In this document: positions 42,499-51,413 of the stretch, piece after piece
Layout: each line of letters begins with the position of its first letter
How positions within the stretch are numbered: position 1 is the stretch's first letter
Assembly (NCBI GenBank): GCA_944383905.1
Contig: CALWRI010000001.1
Coordinates: forward strand, 149,766-213,765
DNA length: 64,000 nt
DNA from: an uncultured Christensenellaceae bacterium
GTDB lineage: Bacteria > Bacillota > Clostridia > Christensenellales > UBA3700
Direction: 5' to 3'
Program-made: the position numbers and the translations under genes
The notes under the pieces: model-generated
Seen by the model: only the letters and a program-made list of their open reading frames with translations
Database searches by the model: none
Told to the model about the DNA's origin: nothing

Positions 42499-43851
42499 AT
42501 GACAGATCTTTCTCCCGATTTCGTAAATCAGATGAAGGCGCTGCTGCGCGAGAACGCCGACGACTTCTTTGCCTCTTTCGACAAAGAGCCGCCGTGCTGT
42601 CTGCGCGTGAACACGTTGAAGTCGTTTGACTTCGGCGCGCTTTTCCCTCAAGCGGAATCAAAGCCCGTCCCCTGGTGCAAAGACGCTTATTTCTACTCCC
42701 CTTCTTTCAATGCGGGCAAGACCGCGAGTCATCTCGCCGGGGCGTATTATATTCAGGAAGCGAGCGCGACCTTTCCGGTAACGGCACTTGAAATAAAAGA
42801 AGGCGACGTCGTGCTCGACCTCTGCGCCGCGCCCGGCGGAAAATCCACGCAGATCGCCTGTCTCCTCAACGGAAGCGGGCTTCTCGTGAGCAACGAGATC
42901 GTACCGTCGCGCGCCGCTGCTCTGTCGCAGAACGTCGAACGCTTCGGAATAAAAAACGCCGTCGTGCTCAACGAGGATCCGCGTGCTCTCGCGTCGCGCT
43001 TTGAAACCTGCTTTGACAAAATACTCGTCGACGCTCCCTGCTCGGGCGAAGGAATGTTCCGCAAAAACCCGCAAGCCGCGCGCGAATGGACAAAGGATAC
43101 CCCCGCGATCTGCGCGGCGAGACAATACGAAATACTCTGCACCGCGCTCTCGATGCTGAAAGAAGGCGGCGTGCTCGTATACAGCACTTGCACTTTCAAC
43201 GCGGAGGAGAACGAGGAGACCGTGCAAAGACTGCTCGACTCCCGAGGCGACGTAAAGCTGTATCCTATCGTCACCGACATACCTCAACCCGTTCTTTACG
43301 GAGTGAAAGCAAGCGAGGAAACGATGCGCGGCACGGTCAGGATAATGCCGCATCTCGCGGACGGTGAAGGTCATTTCTGCGCAAGGTTTGTCAAAACGGG
43401 CGGCGGACGCAACGAAATCAGACCTCTCAAAAAAAAGCGCAACGGCGCGTTTGACAAGGCGGCGGGGAAATTCTTTTCTTCCTTCCTAAAAGTCGCGCCG
43501 CAAGCCGATCTGTTCTTCGGAGAATACGGCTATGCCTCTCCCGACCTCTGCCCCGACCTCGACAGACTGCGCGTCCTGCGCACGGGAGTACAGCTCGGCA
43601 AGACGGTAAAGGACCGCTTCGAGCCCTCTCATTCTCTCGCGCTCGCGCTCAAAGCGGACGAAGCCGTCAACGTGTTGCCCCTCGAAGAAGGAAGCAGGCA
43701 GGCAAACGCGTATCTGATGGGAGAAACTCTGCCTTGCGAAAAGGACGGCTGGACGCTGGTAACAGTCAACGGTCTGCCCCTCGGCTGGGGAAAAGCGAGC
43801 GGAGGCACTCTGAAAAACCATTTCCCGAAAGGACTGCGGATCAACAGATGA
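42499..43851 (+). CDS. RsmF-type 16S rRNA (cytosine-C5) methyltransferase
   Basis: 450 residues from the ATG at 42499; an upstream TTG at 42463 is possible but unneeded. The NOL1/NOP2/Sun methyltransferase core is complete: SAM site DLCAAPGGKSTQIACLLNGS, catalytic motif IV VDAPCSGEGMFRKN and motif VI VYSTCTFNAEENEE, holding the two cysteines used for C5 methylation. The C-terminal region after residue 300 has the RsmF/YebU-like extension (LRVLRTGVQLGKTVKDRFEP, GETLPC, GLPLGWGKASGGTLKNHFP). Methylation of 16S rRNA in the cytoplasm is the expected job. The ribosome site is weak. Confidence 0.92.
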   Translation: MTDLSPDFVNQMKALLRENADDFFASFDKEPPCCLRVNTLKSFDFGALFPQAESKPVPWCKDAYFYSPSFNAGKTASHLAGAYYIQEASATFPVTALEIKEGDVVLDLCAAPGGKSTQIACLLNGSGLLVSNEIVPSRAAALSQNVERFGIKNAVVLNEDPRALASRFETCFDKILVDAPCSGEGMFRKNPQAAREWTKDTPAICAARQYEILCTALSMLKEGGVLVYSTCTFNAEENEETVQRLLDSRGDVKLYPIVTDIPQPVLYGVKASEETMRGTVRIMPHLADGEGHFCARFVKTGGGRNEIRPLKKKRNGAFDKAAGKFFSSFLKVAPQADLFFGEYGYASPDLCPDLDRLRVLRTGVQLGKTVKDRFEPSHSLALALKADEAVNVLPLEEGSRQANAYLMGETLPCEKDGWTLVTVNGLPLGWGKASGGTLKNHFPKGLRINR

Positions 43852-43871
43852 TCCGTCGGGACGTCGTGCTC

Positions 43872-43914
43872 GTCGCGCGCTCCGCGTCTATAAGCGGGGC
43901 GACTTTTCTTTTTT
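43872..43914 (+). terminator. Terminator after the rRNA methyltransferase gene
   Basis: GTCGC (43872-43876) pairs with GCGAC (43899-43903), inner CCGC (43882-43885) with GCGG (43894-43897), then a T-rich run. Confidence 0.65.
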
Positions 43915-43944
43915 CATTTTTTTCTCCAAATTCCGACAAACTCA

Positions 43945-43974
43945 TTGACTAAACCTGCGCGCGTGTTCTAAAAT
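43945..43974 (+). promoter_or_regulatory. Promoter of xpt and the nucleoside importer
   Basis: TTGACT (43945-43950), 18-base spacer, TAAAAT (43969-43974). The short leader leaves no room for a purine riboswitch; CAGGGGA precedes the ATG. Confidence 0.6.
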
Positions 43975-44002
43975 AATACTATATTATTCAGGGGACGTTT
44001 TT

Positions 44003-44578
44003 ATGCAATTACTCGAAGAAGCCATAAGAAGCCGCGGCACCGTATACCCCGGCAATATTCTCAAAGTCGACGGTTTTCTCAACCATCAGATCGATCCTTA
44101 CATACTGCGCGCCATCGGCGAAGAAGTCTATCGCCTTTACAAGGACGCGGGCGTGACCAAGATCCTTACCATTGAGGCTTCCGGCATCGCGATAGCGGCT
44201 ATCTGCGCGCAGCAGTTCAACGTCCCGATGGTGTTCGCCAAAAAGAGCGCCACTTCCAACATTTCCAAGACGGTATACAAGACCACCGTGCACTCCTACA
44301 CTCACAACCGCGACTACGAAGTGCTCGTCAGCAAGGATTATCTCAAAGCGGACGACGTCGTGCTCATCATTGACGACTTTTTGTCCAACGGCGCCGCTCT
44401 GACCGGGCTCATCGACCTCGTCAAACAGGCGGGTGCTTCCCTTGCGGGCGCCGCGATAGCCATAGAAAAACGCTTCCAGCCGGGCGGCAATATGCTGCGC
44501 GCCCAGGGCGTGAGGATCGAAAGCCTCGCGGTCGTCGAAAGCATGGAAGACGGCAATATCGTGTTTGCGCGCGCCTGA
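44003..44578 (+). CDS. xpt: Xanthine phosphoribosyltransferase
   Basis: 191 residues, the length of Bacillus-type Xpt. It starts MQLLEEAIRSRGTVYPGNIL with the NHQIDP motif and has TIEASGIAIAAICAQQF, the KKSATSNISKTVYKTTVHSY loop, the PRPP-binding motif VVLIIDDFLSNGAALTGL, and the GGNMLRAQGVRIESL end. It converts xanthine and PRPP to XMP. It is followed by a BMP-type nucleoside importer, so uptake and salvage of purines are genetically linked. A hairpin terminator covers its stop codon and may lower expression of the importer genes relative to xpt. Confidence 0.95.
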   Translation: MQLLEEAIRSRGTVYPGNILKVDGFLNHQIDPYILRAIGEEVYRLYKDAGVTKILTIEASGIAIAAICAQQFNVPMVFAKKSATSNISKTVYKTTVHSYTHNRDYEVLVSKDYLKADDVVLIIDDFLSNGAALTGLIDLVKQAGASLAGAAIAIEKRFQPGGNMLRAQGVRIESLAVVESMEDGNIVFARA

Positions 44579-44597
44579 TTTTCCGCGCGCTTTTTTT
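44567..44597 (+). terminator. Terminator or attenuator at the end of xpt
   Basis: GCGCGC (44567-44572) pairs with GCGCGC (44585-44590), then seven T. It begins within the last xpt codons. No separate promoter was seen for the following gene, so read-through is likely. Confidence 0.6.
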
Positions 44598-44646
44598 ATT
44601 CGGAAATAAGTTATCGCAAAGATAACGAATATATGGAGGTTAAACA

Positions 44647-45891
44647 ATGAAGAAAAAAATCACCGTTCTTCTCACCGTACTCGTCATGATCGTAGCGAGC
44701 CTCGGCATCATGTCCGCTTTCACCGGCTGTACCGATACGGATGACGAATTCAAAGTCGGCGTACTTCACATCAATCCCGTGACGTCGACCTCCGGCTATA
44801 CCTACGCTCATCAGCAGGGTATCACTTATGCGCAGGAAGAGCTCGGACTCAAAAAGTCGCAGATCATCATCAAGGACTCCTTGCCTGACGATCAGACCGA
44901 TCTCATCAACGCTGCCATCGAAGAACTTATCGCCGAAGGATGCAACATGATCATCGGCACTTCTTTCGGATACATGGAAGAAATGCAGGCTTATGCGAAG
45001 CTGTATCCCGAGATCATTTTCTCCCACGGCACCGGCTATCTCGACACCTACGGCGAAGGTCAAAACAACAACATGAACAACTACTTCGGCAGAATATATC
45101 AGATCAGATATCTTGCCGGTCTCGTTGCAGGTCTTACCACCGAAACCGGTAACATCGGCTATGTTGTCGCAAGAGGTACCGACACCGCGGAGTGCACGAG
45201 CGGCGTAAATGCGTTCACTCTCGGCGCACAGGCTGTCAATCCCAACGTTAAAGTTCACGTTATGATCCTCAACAGCTGGTTTGATCCCACCAACGAAAAG
45301 GGATTTGCCGACACTCTTATCGAAGACTATGACTGCGACGTCATCACCCAGCATTGCGACACCGAAGGTCCTTCTTCCAGCGCTAAAGCACACGGCGTAT
45401 ACAGCATCGGCTACAACAGCGATATGGCTCTTGCAGTTGCAGACAAGGGCGTTGAAAGAGATCCTTCCGTTCTGACTTCCGTTCTTTGGAACTGGGGCGC
45501 TTATTACAAAGTCGCGATCGAAACGGCTATGAAATGTTTTGACGAACAGGGCAATTTCGTGAGCAACGAAGAATGGATCAAATTCGGCAACTACTACGGC
45601 GACTACACCAAAGGACTTTACGAACTTGCTCCCCTTTCCGAAAACTGCGCGGAAGGCGCTGCGGAAATAGTCGCTCTCGTCGAAGCTATGATGGCTAAAG
45701 GCACGACCGAATGGGACGTTTTCACAAACAAGGCTCTCTCTTTTACCAAGGAGAACGGTGAATATGTCGTAACGCAGGTCGACAGACAGCTCAAAGACAA
45801 CGAGGGCAACGACATCAACAACGTAACCGTAGCCAACATCACCGGCGATATGCCTTACTGGGTCGCAGGAGTTGAAGTTCACAACAACTGA
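44647..45891 (+). CDS. BMP family nucleoside-binding lipoprotein
   Basis: 414 residues. The signal peptide ends in lipobox FTGC (Cys 28). The mature protein is a BmpA/Med-type periplasmic binding protein: VGVLHINPVTSTSGYTYAHQ, NMIIGTSFGYMEEMQAYAKL, the hallmark GRIYQIRYLAGLVAGLTTET with IGYVVA, and NSWFDPTNEKGFADTLIED. Members bind purine nucleosides. Gene order (binding protein, double ATPase, two permeases) is that of the BmpA-NupABC importers, and xpt upstream supports purine uptake. The codon use here (more NNT/NNC Gly and Thr) suggests high expression. Confidence 0.94.
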   Translation: MKKKITVLLTVLVMIVASLGIMSAFTGCTDTDDEFKVGVLHINPVTSTSGYTYAHQQGITYAQEELGLKKSQIIIKDSLPDDQTDLINAAIEELIAEGCNMIIGTSFGYMEEMQAYAKLYPEIIFSHGTGYLDTYGEGQNNNMNNYFGRIYQIRYLAGLVAGLTTETGNIGYVVARGTDTAECTSGVNAFTLGAQAVNPNVKVHVMILNSWFDPTNEKGFADTLIEDYDCDVITQHCDTEGPSSSAKAHGVYSIGYNSDMALAVADKGVERDPSVLTSVLWNWGAYYKVAIETAMKCFDEQGNFVSNEEWIKFGNYYGDYTKGLYELAPLSENCAEGAAEIVALVEAMMAKGTTEWDVFTNKALSFTKENGEYVVTQVDRQLKDNEGNDINNVTVANITGDMPYWVAGVEVHNN

Positions 45892-45922
45892 TACCTATCA
45901 ACAAAAAGGCAAGGATTTTCAA

Positions 45923-47662
45923 ATGAGCAACATCGTAGAAATCCGCAACCTCACCAAGACTTTCGGTGAAGTAGTTGCGAACAATAAAGTTCGCTTAGAT
46001 TTACGGCAGGGCGAGATTCTCGCCCTGCTCGGTGAAAACGGAAGCGGAAAGACCACTCTTATGAATATGCTGTCCGGCATTTATCAACCTGACAGCGGAG
46101 AAATCTCGATAAACGGAACAAAAGTCTCGATTCACTCTCCGGAAGAAGCGAAAAAGCTGGGTATCGGTATGGTACACCAGCATTTCAAATTGATAGATAC
46201 CCTGACTGCGGCAGACAACATCTGGATGGGCGCAGAAAAAAAAGAGCCTTTCCTTCTGAAGACAAAATTCGCTTACGCCGACTCTCTCTATCCTTATGAG
46301 GGACTCGACGACTCGTCTTCTCTACGCAGACAGAAACTGAAAAGATTCAAGGTCAAGACAAAACTGTGCTTTTCGGCACTCAATTATAAAATCGTTCAAT
46401 TTTTCAGAACCGCTTTTCTGAACAGATCCCGCTTTGAAAAAATCAACAAAGTCGCGCACGACTTCGGCTTCGACCTCGACTCGCGCAAATTGGTATGCGA
46501 TATGGCGGTCAGCGAAAAGCAGACCTGCGAAATAATCAAAGTATTGTTTTACGGTGCAAAAATTCTCATTCTCGACGAACCCACCGCCGTGCTTACGACG
46601 CAGGAAATACAAAAGCTGTTCTCAACCATGCGTAAAATGAAAGAAAGAGGTTGCTCTATCATCATCATAACGCACAAACTCAACGAAGTGCTTGAAATAA
46701 GCGACCGCGTGACGATCATGCGCAAAGGCGAATACATCACCACCGTCGACACAAAAGACGCCAACGAACAGCTACTCACGGAACTTATGGTCGGCGAAAA
46801 AATCGAACTGCACATCGACAGACCGAGAACCGATTTTGACCGTCCTCTTCTCGAAATACGAGACCTTACCGTAAAAAACGACGAGGGCTCTGTCGCGATA
46901 GACAATATGAGCTTTTATATCCGCGGCGGCGAGATGCTTGGCGTAGCGGGCATTTCGGGCTGTGGTCAGAAAGAGCTGTGCGAAGCCATTGCCGGTCTCC
47001 GCAAAATAGAAAGCGGCGAAATAAACCACAAAGGACAATCTCTCATCGGACTTCCTCCCAAAAAGATAATCGACATGGGCGTCTCGATGAGCTTTATCCC
47101 CGAAGACAGACTCGGTATGGGGCTCGCACCGTCAATGTCTATCACCGACAACATGATGCTCAAAACCTATTCTGAAGGCAAATTCAATCCTTTTGTCAAC
47201 AGAAAAAAAGCGAGAAACAAAGCAAAACAACTCATCTCCGAGCTCAATATCGTGACCCCTTCCACCGAAACGCCCGTACGTCGTCTCTCCGGAGGCAACG
47301 TGCAAAAAGTCCTCGTCGGCAGAGAGATCGAATCTTCTCCCAACGTGATCATCACCGCATATCCCGTCAGAGGTCTCGACATCAATTCGTCTTATGCGAT
47401 ATACGACATCCTTAACGAGCAGAAGAAAAACGGCGTCGGCATTCTTTTCGTCGGCGAAGACCTCGACGTCATGCTCGCACTGTGCGATAAGATCATGGTA
47501 ATATGTCACGGCAAACTGATGGGCGTCGTTCACGCCGAAAAAGCCACAAAGGAACAACTCGGACTGATGATGACGGGAGCTCTCGATCTGCACGTCGAAA
47601 ACGATAAACAATACGGCATAGCAAAAGACAGCAATATAACGGAGGAGGCGCAAAATGACTAA
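45923..47662 (+). CDS. Nucleoside ABC importer, double ATPase subunit
   Basis: 579 residues from the ATG at 45923 (AAGGA upstream). Two ABC domains are fused, as in NupA/RbsA. Domain 1: Walker A GENGSGKTT (37-45), Q-loop HQHFKL (85-90), signature-like MAVSEKQ (194-200), Walker B LILDEPTA (215-222). About 65 extra residues (105-172, basic and Phe-rich) separate Q-loop and signature. Domain 2 has the usual degenerate P-loop GISGCGQKEL, signature RLSGGNVQKV, and an altered Walker B, IITAYPVRGLD, where relatives have A-Q-P-T-R-G-L-D. This subunit powers both permeases; the 3' end overlaps the permease gene by eight bases. Confidence 0.93.
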   Translation: MSNIVEIRNLTKTFGEVVANNKVRLDLRQGEILALLGENGSGKTTLMNMLSGIYQPDSGEISINGTKVSIHSPEEAKKLGIGMVHQHFKLIDTLTAADNIWMGAEKKEPFLLKTKFAYADSLYPYEGLDDSSSLRRQKLKRFKVKTKLCFSALNYKIVQFFRTAFLNRSRFEKINKVAHDFGFDLDSRKLVCDMAVSEKQTCEIIKVLFYGAKILILDEPTAVLTTQEIQKLFSTMRKMKERGCSIIIITHKLNEVLEISDRVTIMRKGEYITTVDTKDANEQLLTELMVGEKIELHIDRPRTDFDRPLLEIRDLTVKNDEGSVAIDNMSFYIRGGEMLGVAGISGCGQKELCEAIAGLRKIESGEINHKGQSLIGLPPKKIIDMGVSMSFIPEDRLGMGLAPSMSITDNMMLKTYSEGKFNPFVNRKKARNKAKQLISELNIVTPSTETPVRRLSGGNVQKVLVGREIESSPNVIITAYPVRGLDINSSYAIYDILNEQKKNGVGILFVGEDLDVMLALCDKIMVICHGKLMGVVHAEKATKEQLGLMMTGALDLHVENDKQYGIAKDSNITEEAQND

Positions 47663-49319
47663 AACGATCAAAGAACCGCTCGTCAAAATTTCCAAGCGCC
47701 AGAATCTTGCGCTCGGCTATAAACTTCTCCTGACCGTGGGAGCGATCGTACTATCTCTCATCATAGGAGGAATACTTCTTGCCTGCCTCGGCTACAACCC
47801 CGTCAATTTCTACATACAGATGCTGATGGGCAACTTCAAAAACGCCTCCTATCTCAAGCTCATGGTCAGAGCTCTCATCCCGCTTCTGATCACATCCCTC
47901 GGCGTATCGCTCGCATTCAAAATGAGATTCTGGAATATCGGCGCCGAAGGTCAGTTTATAGTCGGAGCACTTGTGGCGATGACTTTTTCTCTCCTTATAG
48001 GAGATTCACTTCCCTCTCCTCTCGGTGCGATAATAATCGTGCTTCTCGGCACTCTGGGAGGCGGATTGTATGCTGTATTCGTCGCCGTGCTAAAAGTCAG
48101 ATTCGGCACCAACGAAACGCTGATGACGCTCATGCTCAACTACGTTGCGTTGTATATAGCTTCGTATACCCTGAAAACGGACTTTTTTGCCGTTCAGGGT
48201 CAAGGAGTCCCTGCATTTAAGATCATAGCAGAATCTCTTTGGCTTACCGAAATAGATATCGGCAAATTCTCGTTCGACAGCGCGCTTTTCGTTGCCGTCG
48301 CGCTCGTGATAATAATCTTCCTATACTTCAAACATTCGAAGCACGGATATGAACTCAACGTCGTAGGCGACAGCCCCAATACAGCAAAATATGCCGGCAT
48401 GAAGGTAAAATGGATCGTCATCCGCACCATGTTCCTGTCCGGAGCGATCATCGGTATGGCGGGCGCCCTCAAACTGTGCGGTTCGTCTGCCGGACATACG
48501 TTCAGCGCGAACATAACCGGCGGCGTCGGTTGGACTTCAATCATCGTCGCATGGCTTGCAAAACTCAACCCGATAGGAATATTCGTCGCTTCTCTGCTGA
48601 TGTCTATTCTCGAAAGAGGTTGCGCTTTCGCGCGCACTTCGCTCGGTATAAGCGACGCAATGAGCGACGTTCTGCAAGGCGTAATCCTTTTTACCGTACT
48701 TGCAAGCGATTTCTTTATAAATTACAAAGTGTCTTTCCGCAAAAAGATCAAAGAATCAAGATCCGAAGACGTAAACACCACGGATAACGCAACGGGCGTC
48801 ACTTCTGCTTTTGACGAAACAAACGCGGCTCCCACATCTGAAGAAACCGACGTCACGGAAAACGTGCAGGATCAGAGCGCTTATGCCTGCGATACTGTTG
48901 GCAGTGTATCCTTTGTCGACACAGGCTCCGAAATCACCGAAGCTCCCGAAGAAGTTGCGGAAAACAGCCGTGAAACTTCCGATTCTTCGCAAGATGAAGT
49001 CGGTCAAGTGCCGGACGTGAAGGCAGTTTCTCCCGAAAAAGAAAATGAGAACGGATCCAAGAAAGAGGTTGCCGCACCCGTCGCGCCTAAAGCCGTAAAG
49101 ACGACAAAAAAAGCTGCGACGAAGTCATCTTCCGGAGCAAAGAAAAACACCGGAAAAACGACAAGCAAGTTTTCTTCCGGAAAATGCAAAACTACGGATA
49201 GCGTCAAATCCGCTAAAAAAACAACATCCGAGACCGCGGCAAAGTCTGGGACCAAAAAGTCTGCTGCAAAGACTTCTGCCAATACAAAGAACAGCAAAGG
49301 AGTAAATAAAAATGAATAG
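47655..49319 (+). CDS. Nucleoside ABC importer permease with histone-H1-like C-terminal tail
   Basis: 554 residues. Residues 1-360 are a complete branched-chain/nucleoside-type permease with eight or more helices (SLGVSLAFKMRFWNIGAEGQ and the GTNETLMTLMLNYVALY region are diagnostic). The next 100 residues are acidic and Ser/Thr-rich. The last 85 are a Lys/Ala/Thr/Ser repeat such as KAVKTTKKAATKSSSGAKK and AKKTTSETAAKSGTKKSAAK, close in composition to histone H1 tails and bacterial HctB-like proteins. By the permease topology this tail should be cytoplasmic, near the nucleoid. Standard NupB permeases stop after the last helix. The gene overlaps the next permease by eight bases. Confidence 0.9.
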   Translation: MTKTIKEPLVKISKRQNLALGYKLLLTVGAIVLSLIIGGILLACLGYNPVNFYIQMLMGNFKNASYLKLMVRALIPLLITSLGVSLAFKMRFWNIGAEGQFIVGALVAMTFSLLIGDSLPSPLGAIIIVLLGTLGGGLYAVFVAVLKVRFGTNETLMTLMLNYVALYIASYTLKTDFFAVQGQGVPAFKIIAESLWLTEIDIGKFSFDSALFVAVALVIIIFLYFKHSKHGYELNVVGDSPNTAKYAGMKVKWIVIRTMFLSGAIIGMAGALKLCGSSAGHTFSANITGGVGWTSIIVAWLAKLNPIGIFVASLLMSILERGCAFARTSLGISDAMSDVLQGVILFTVLASDFFINYKVSFRKKIKESRSEDVNTTDNATGVTSAFDETNAAPTSEETDVTENVQDQSAYACDTVGSVSFVDTGSEITEAPEEVAENSRETSDSSQDEVGQVPDVKAVSPEKENENGSKKEVAAPVAPKAVKTTKKAATKSSSGAKKNTGKTTSKFSSGKCKTTDSVKSAKKTTSETAAKSGTKKSAAKTSANTKNSKGVNKNE

Positions 49320-50304
49320 TTCGATAATGACTATAATAATCGTGCTCTGCGAAGCTGTACGCCGCGGAACCCCTCTTCTTCTCGGCACAACGGGCGAGAT
49401 CCTAAACGAAAAGTCGGGATCACTCAACCTCGGCGTAGAGGGTACTATGGCGGTAGGCGCAATCACGGGAGCTCTGCTCGGTCTTGCGACAAGCAATTTG
49501 TTCCTCGCTCTACTCGGCGCATTCGTAGGCGGAATGTTCTGCGGTCTTATATATGCTTTTCTGACGATAACCCTCAAAGCGAATCAGAACGTAACCGGTC
49601 TTGCAATCACTATATTCGGAAGCGGTCTTTGCCTGTTTATCGGCGAAACTCTCAAAGACACCAAAAAATTCCCCAGCTATACATCTGAATTTTACTCCGA
49701 AATAACCGGTGGAGGCATCCCGGTACTCAAGGACATACCTTATATCGGTCAATTGCTGTTCTCATACAATGCGCTTGTTTATATAGCAATCCTGATCGCT
49801 TTGGTGGTCTGGATTTACATTACGAAGACAAAATCCGGTCTTCGTATGCGCGCTTCAGGCGAAAATCCCGCTTCGGCAGACAGCGTCGGTATAAACGTGG
49901 ACGCCGAAAGATATAAAAATATCGTCGTCGGCAGCGGTATAATGGGACTTGGCGGAGTCTATATGGCGTTGTTCATAAACAACGGACTGTGGAATACCGA
50001 TTGGATCAACGGTTACGGCTGGATCGCCGTCGCGCTCGTCATCTTCGCCAACTGGTCTTCAGCAAGAGCGATCGGAGGTTCATACGTCTTCGGTTTTCTC
50101 CTCGCTCTCAAGTCAAGAATGCCGTCGCTGGCAAGCGCTTTCCCCAGCGTGCTTTCGTGGTCTACAGCTATTCCGACAGAGCTATTCGACGCATTGCCCT
50201 TTATTGTCACAATGCTCGTTCTCATCTTCTCTTCCATAAAGAAGCGCAAGAATTCGGGAGCGCCGACCGGACTCGGTCTCAACTATTTCAGAGAGGAAAG
50301 ATAG
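49312..50304 (+). CDS. Nucleoside ABC importer second permease
   Basis: 330 residues with eight to ten helices. RRGTPLLLGTTGEILNEKSG and SLNLGVEGTMAVGAITGALL near the N-terminus are diagnostic of the NupC/YufQ-type permease, and GLRMRASGENPASADSVGIN is the loop that meets the ATPase. It pairs with the preceding permease to form the channel. It ends the operon; no clear terminator was seen after it. Confidence 0.93.
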   Translation: MNSSIMTIIIVLCEAVRRGTPLLLGTTGEILNEKSGSLNLGVEGTMAVGAITGALLGLATSNLFLALLGAFVGGMFCGLIYAFLTITLKANQNVTGLAITIFGSGLCLFIGETLKDTKKFPSYTSEFYSEITGGGIPVLKDIPYIGQLLFSYNALVYIAILIALVVWIYITKTKSGLRMRASGENPASADSVGINVDAERYKNIVVGSGIMGLGGVYMALFINNGLWNTDWINGYGWIAVALVIFANWSSARAIGGSYVFGFLLALKSRMPSLASAFPSVLSWSTAIPTELFDALPFIVTMLVLIFSSIKKRKNSGAPTGLGLNYFREER

Positions 50305-50882
50305 ACCGTCGGATTTCAGGCATATCACATTGCGCGGATTTTGCGAAAGAGATTTTTCTTCGTCTCGGAGCACGCCCCGCAAAGAGGCGGGACGGAAACG
50401 GCAGTCCTTCCCGGACTCGCGCTTTTGAGTTGCCGCACATATTAATGTATTATCGCACGCGTTACGGCGCGTTTTGTCACGCACACGGGCGCGCTACGCG
50501 CAAAATAAGTGTGTTTTTCGTTGCCGGCGATAAATCTCACGGGCGGCAGTCGGATTTGTGCCCAAAAGCCTTTCAGGCGCCCCGACGTGCGTTTTCCGAT
50601 CTCCCGCAACGATTAAGAGGCGGATATTTACGACAGCGCGCGGAAAAACGAATGGCAGACTATCGGAAACAAATTGCCCCCTTCGCTTTATTATTAAGAC
50701 TTCGCTTTGCGACTCAAACCTCTTTTCTCTGACTGCCGGTGAGACAGTCCTCTCCTTTCGCTCCGCAAAATGTCCTTGTCGGAAACGACGACAGACGACG
50801 CGACGCTTGTTTACGTCCGTTCTTCTGCAAGGCAAAACAGGCAACCTCGGTCAGATAAAAAACAGTTGTGACTTTTTGCATT
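50305..50882. other. Intergenic stretch without a supported gene
   Basis: About 580 bases between the importer operon and the terminator of the surface operon. Open frames on both strands (for example 50494-50844 minus) lack ribosome sites and family features. A CCCCGC/GAGGCGGG hairpin near 50371-50390 has no T run. It may hold a decayed gene or an unknown RNA. Confidence 0.4.
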
Positions 50883-50908
50883 AAAAAAGGCGGCGCCTTT
50901 GCGCCGCC
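50883..50908 (-). terminator. Terminator of the giant surface protein operon
   Basis: GGCGGCGC (50889-50896) pairs with GCGCCGCC (50901-50908), four-base loop; on the minus strand six U follow. Confidence 0.92.
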
Positions 50909-50927
50909 CGGTGTCTTTGCCTAAAAT

Positions 50928-51413
50928 TCAGACAAGAGTTATCGTCACGTCAAAACCGTTGTGGACGTAAGTCACCTCGTAAATTTCCACCTTGCCGGTA
51001 ATGTAATTGCCTTTGAGGTGAATATTTGCGGTGACGTCTATGCCGAGAAGTTTTTTCGCGTTTGCAAGCTTGCCTTCGATCTCAAACTCGCCCGTGACCT
51101 CCTCGTAAGATCTCTTGACGTCGCTTGCGAGATCGTCGAGCGTAAGCGTCTTGCCCGCGTTCTTGCCGACCTCGATATAAGCGTTTGCGTCCACGTCGAG
51201 GTCCTCGAAATCGCTCGAACCGACTCCGTCGGCATAGGTATAGACGGTGACGTCGCCCTGCTTTACCGTGACTGCGAGGTCGTTTTGTTTTGCGCATACG
51301 GAAAAGATCTGCTCGTATATCTTTTCCTCGGTATTACAAGCGGTAAACGCCGTCGTCAGAACGACCGCGAGGATCGCGATCGCCGCGATCAGAAGCATTT
51401 TCTTATTTTTCAT
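50928..51413 (-). CDS. Small lipoprotein, last gene of the surface operon
   Basis: 161 residues. Lipobox AFTAC (Cys 26) anchors it outside the membrane. The mature part is about 135 residues of alternating short strands and loops (LAVTVKQGDVTVYTYADG, ANIHLKGNYITGKVEIYEV), ending on a hydrophobic strand. It resembles a small beta-sandwich or a lipid-binding half-barrel, but no family is recognised. GGGAGGT precedes its ATG inside the 3' end of the 1797-codon gene, and the two overlap by 11 bases, so expression is coupled. It probably acts with the two giant proteins at the cell surface. Confidence 0.8.
   Translation of the reverse strand: MKNKKMLLIAAIAILAVVLTTAFTACNTEEKIYEQIFSVCAKQNDLAVTVKQGDVTVYTYADGVGSSDFEDLDVDANAYIEVGKNAGKTLTLDDLASDVKRSYEEVTGEFEIEGKLANAKKLLGIDVTANIHLKGNYITGKVEIYEVTYVHNGFDVTITLV

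Noticed and set aside
43852..44002. Possible purine riboswitch ahead of xpt
   Set aside because: The promoter at 43945-43974 leaves a leader of only about 20 bases, too short for the aptamer.
50494..50844. 116-codon minus-strand frame after the nucleoside importer
   Set aside because: No ribosome site, promoter or family feature.
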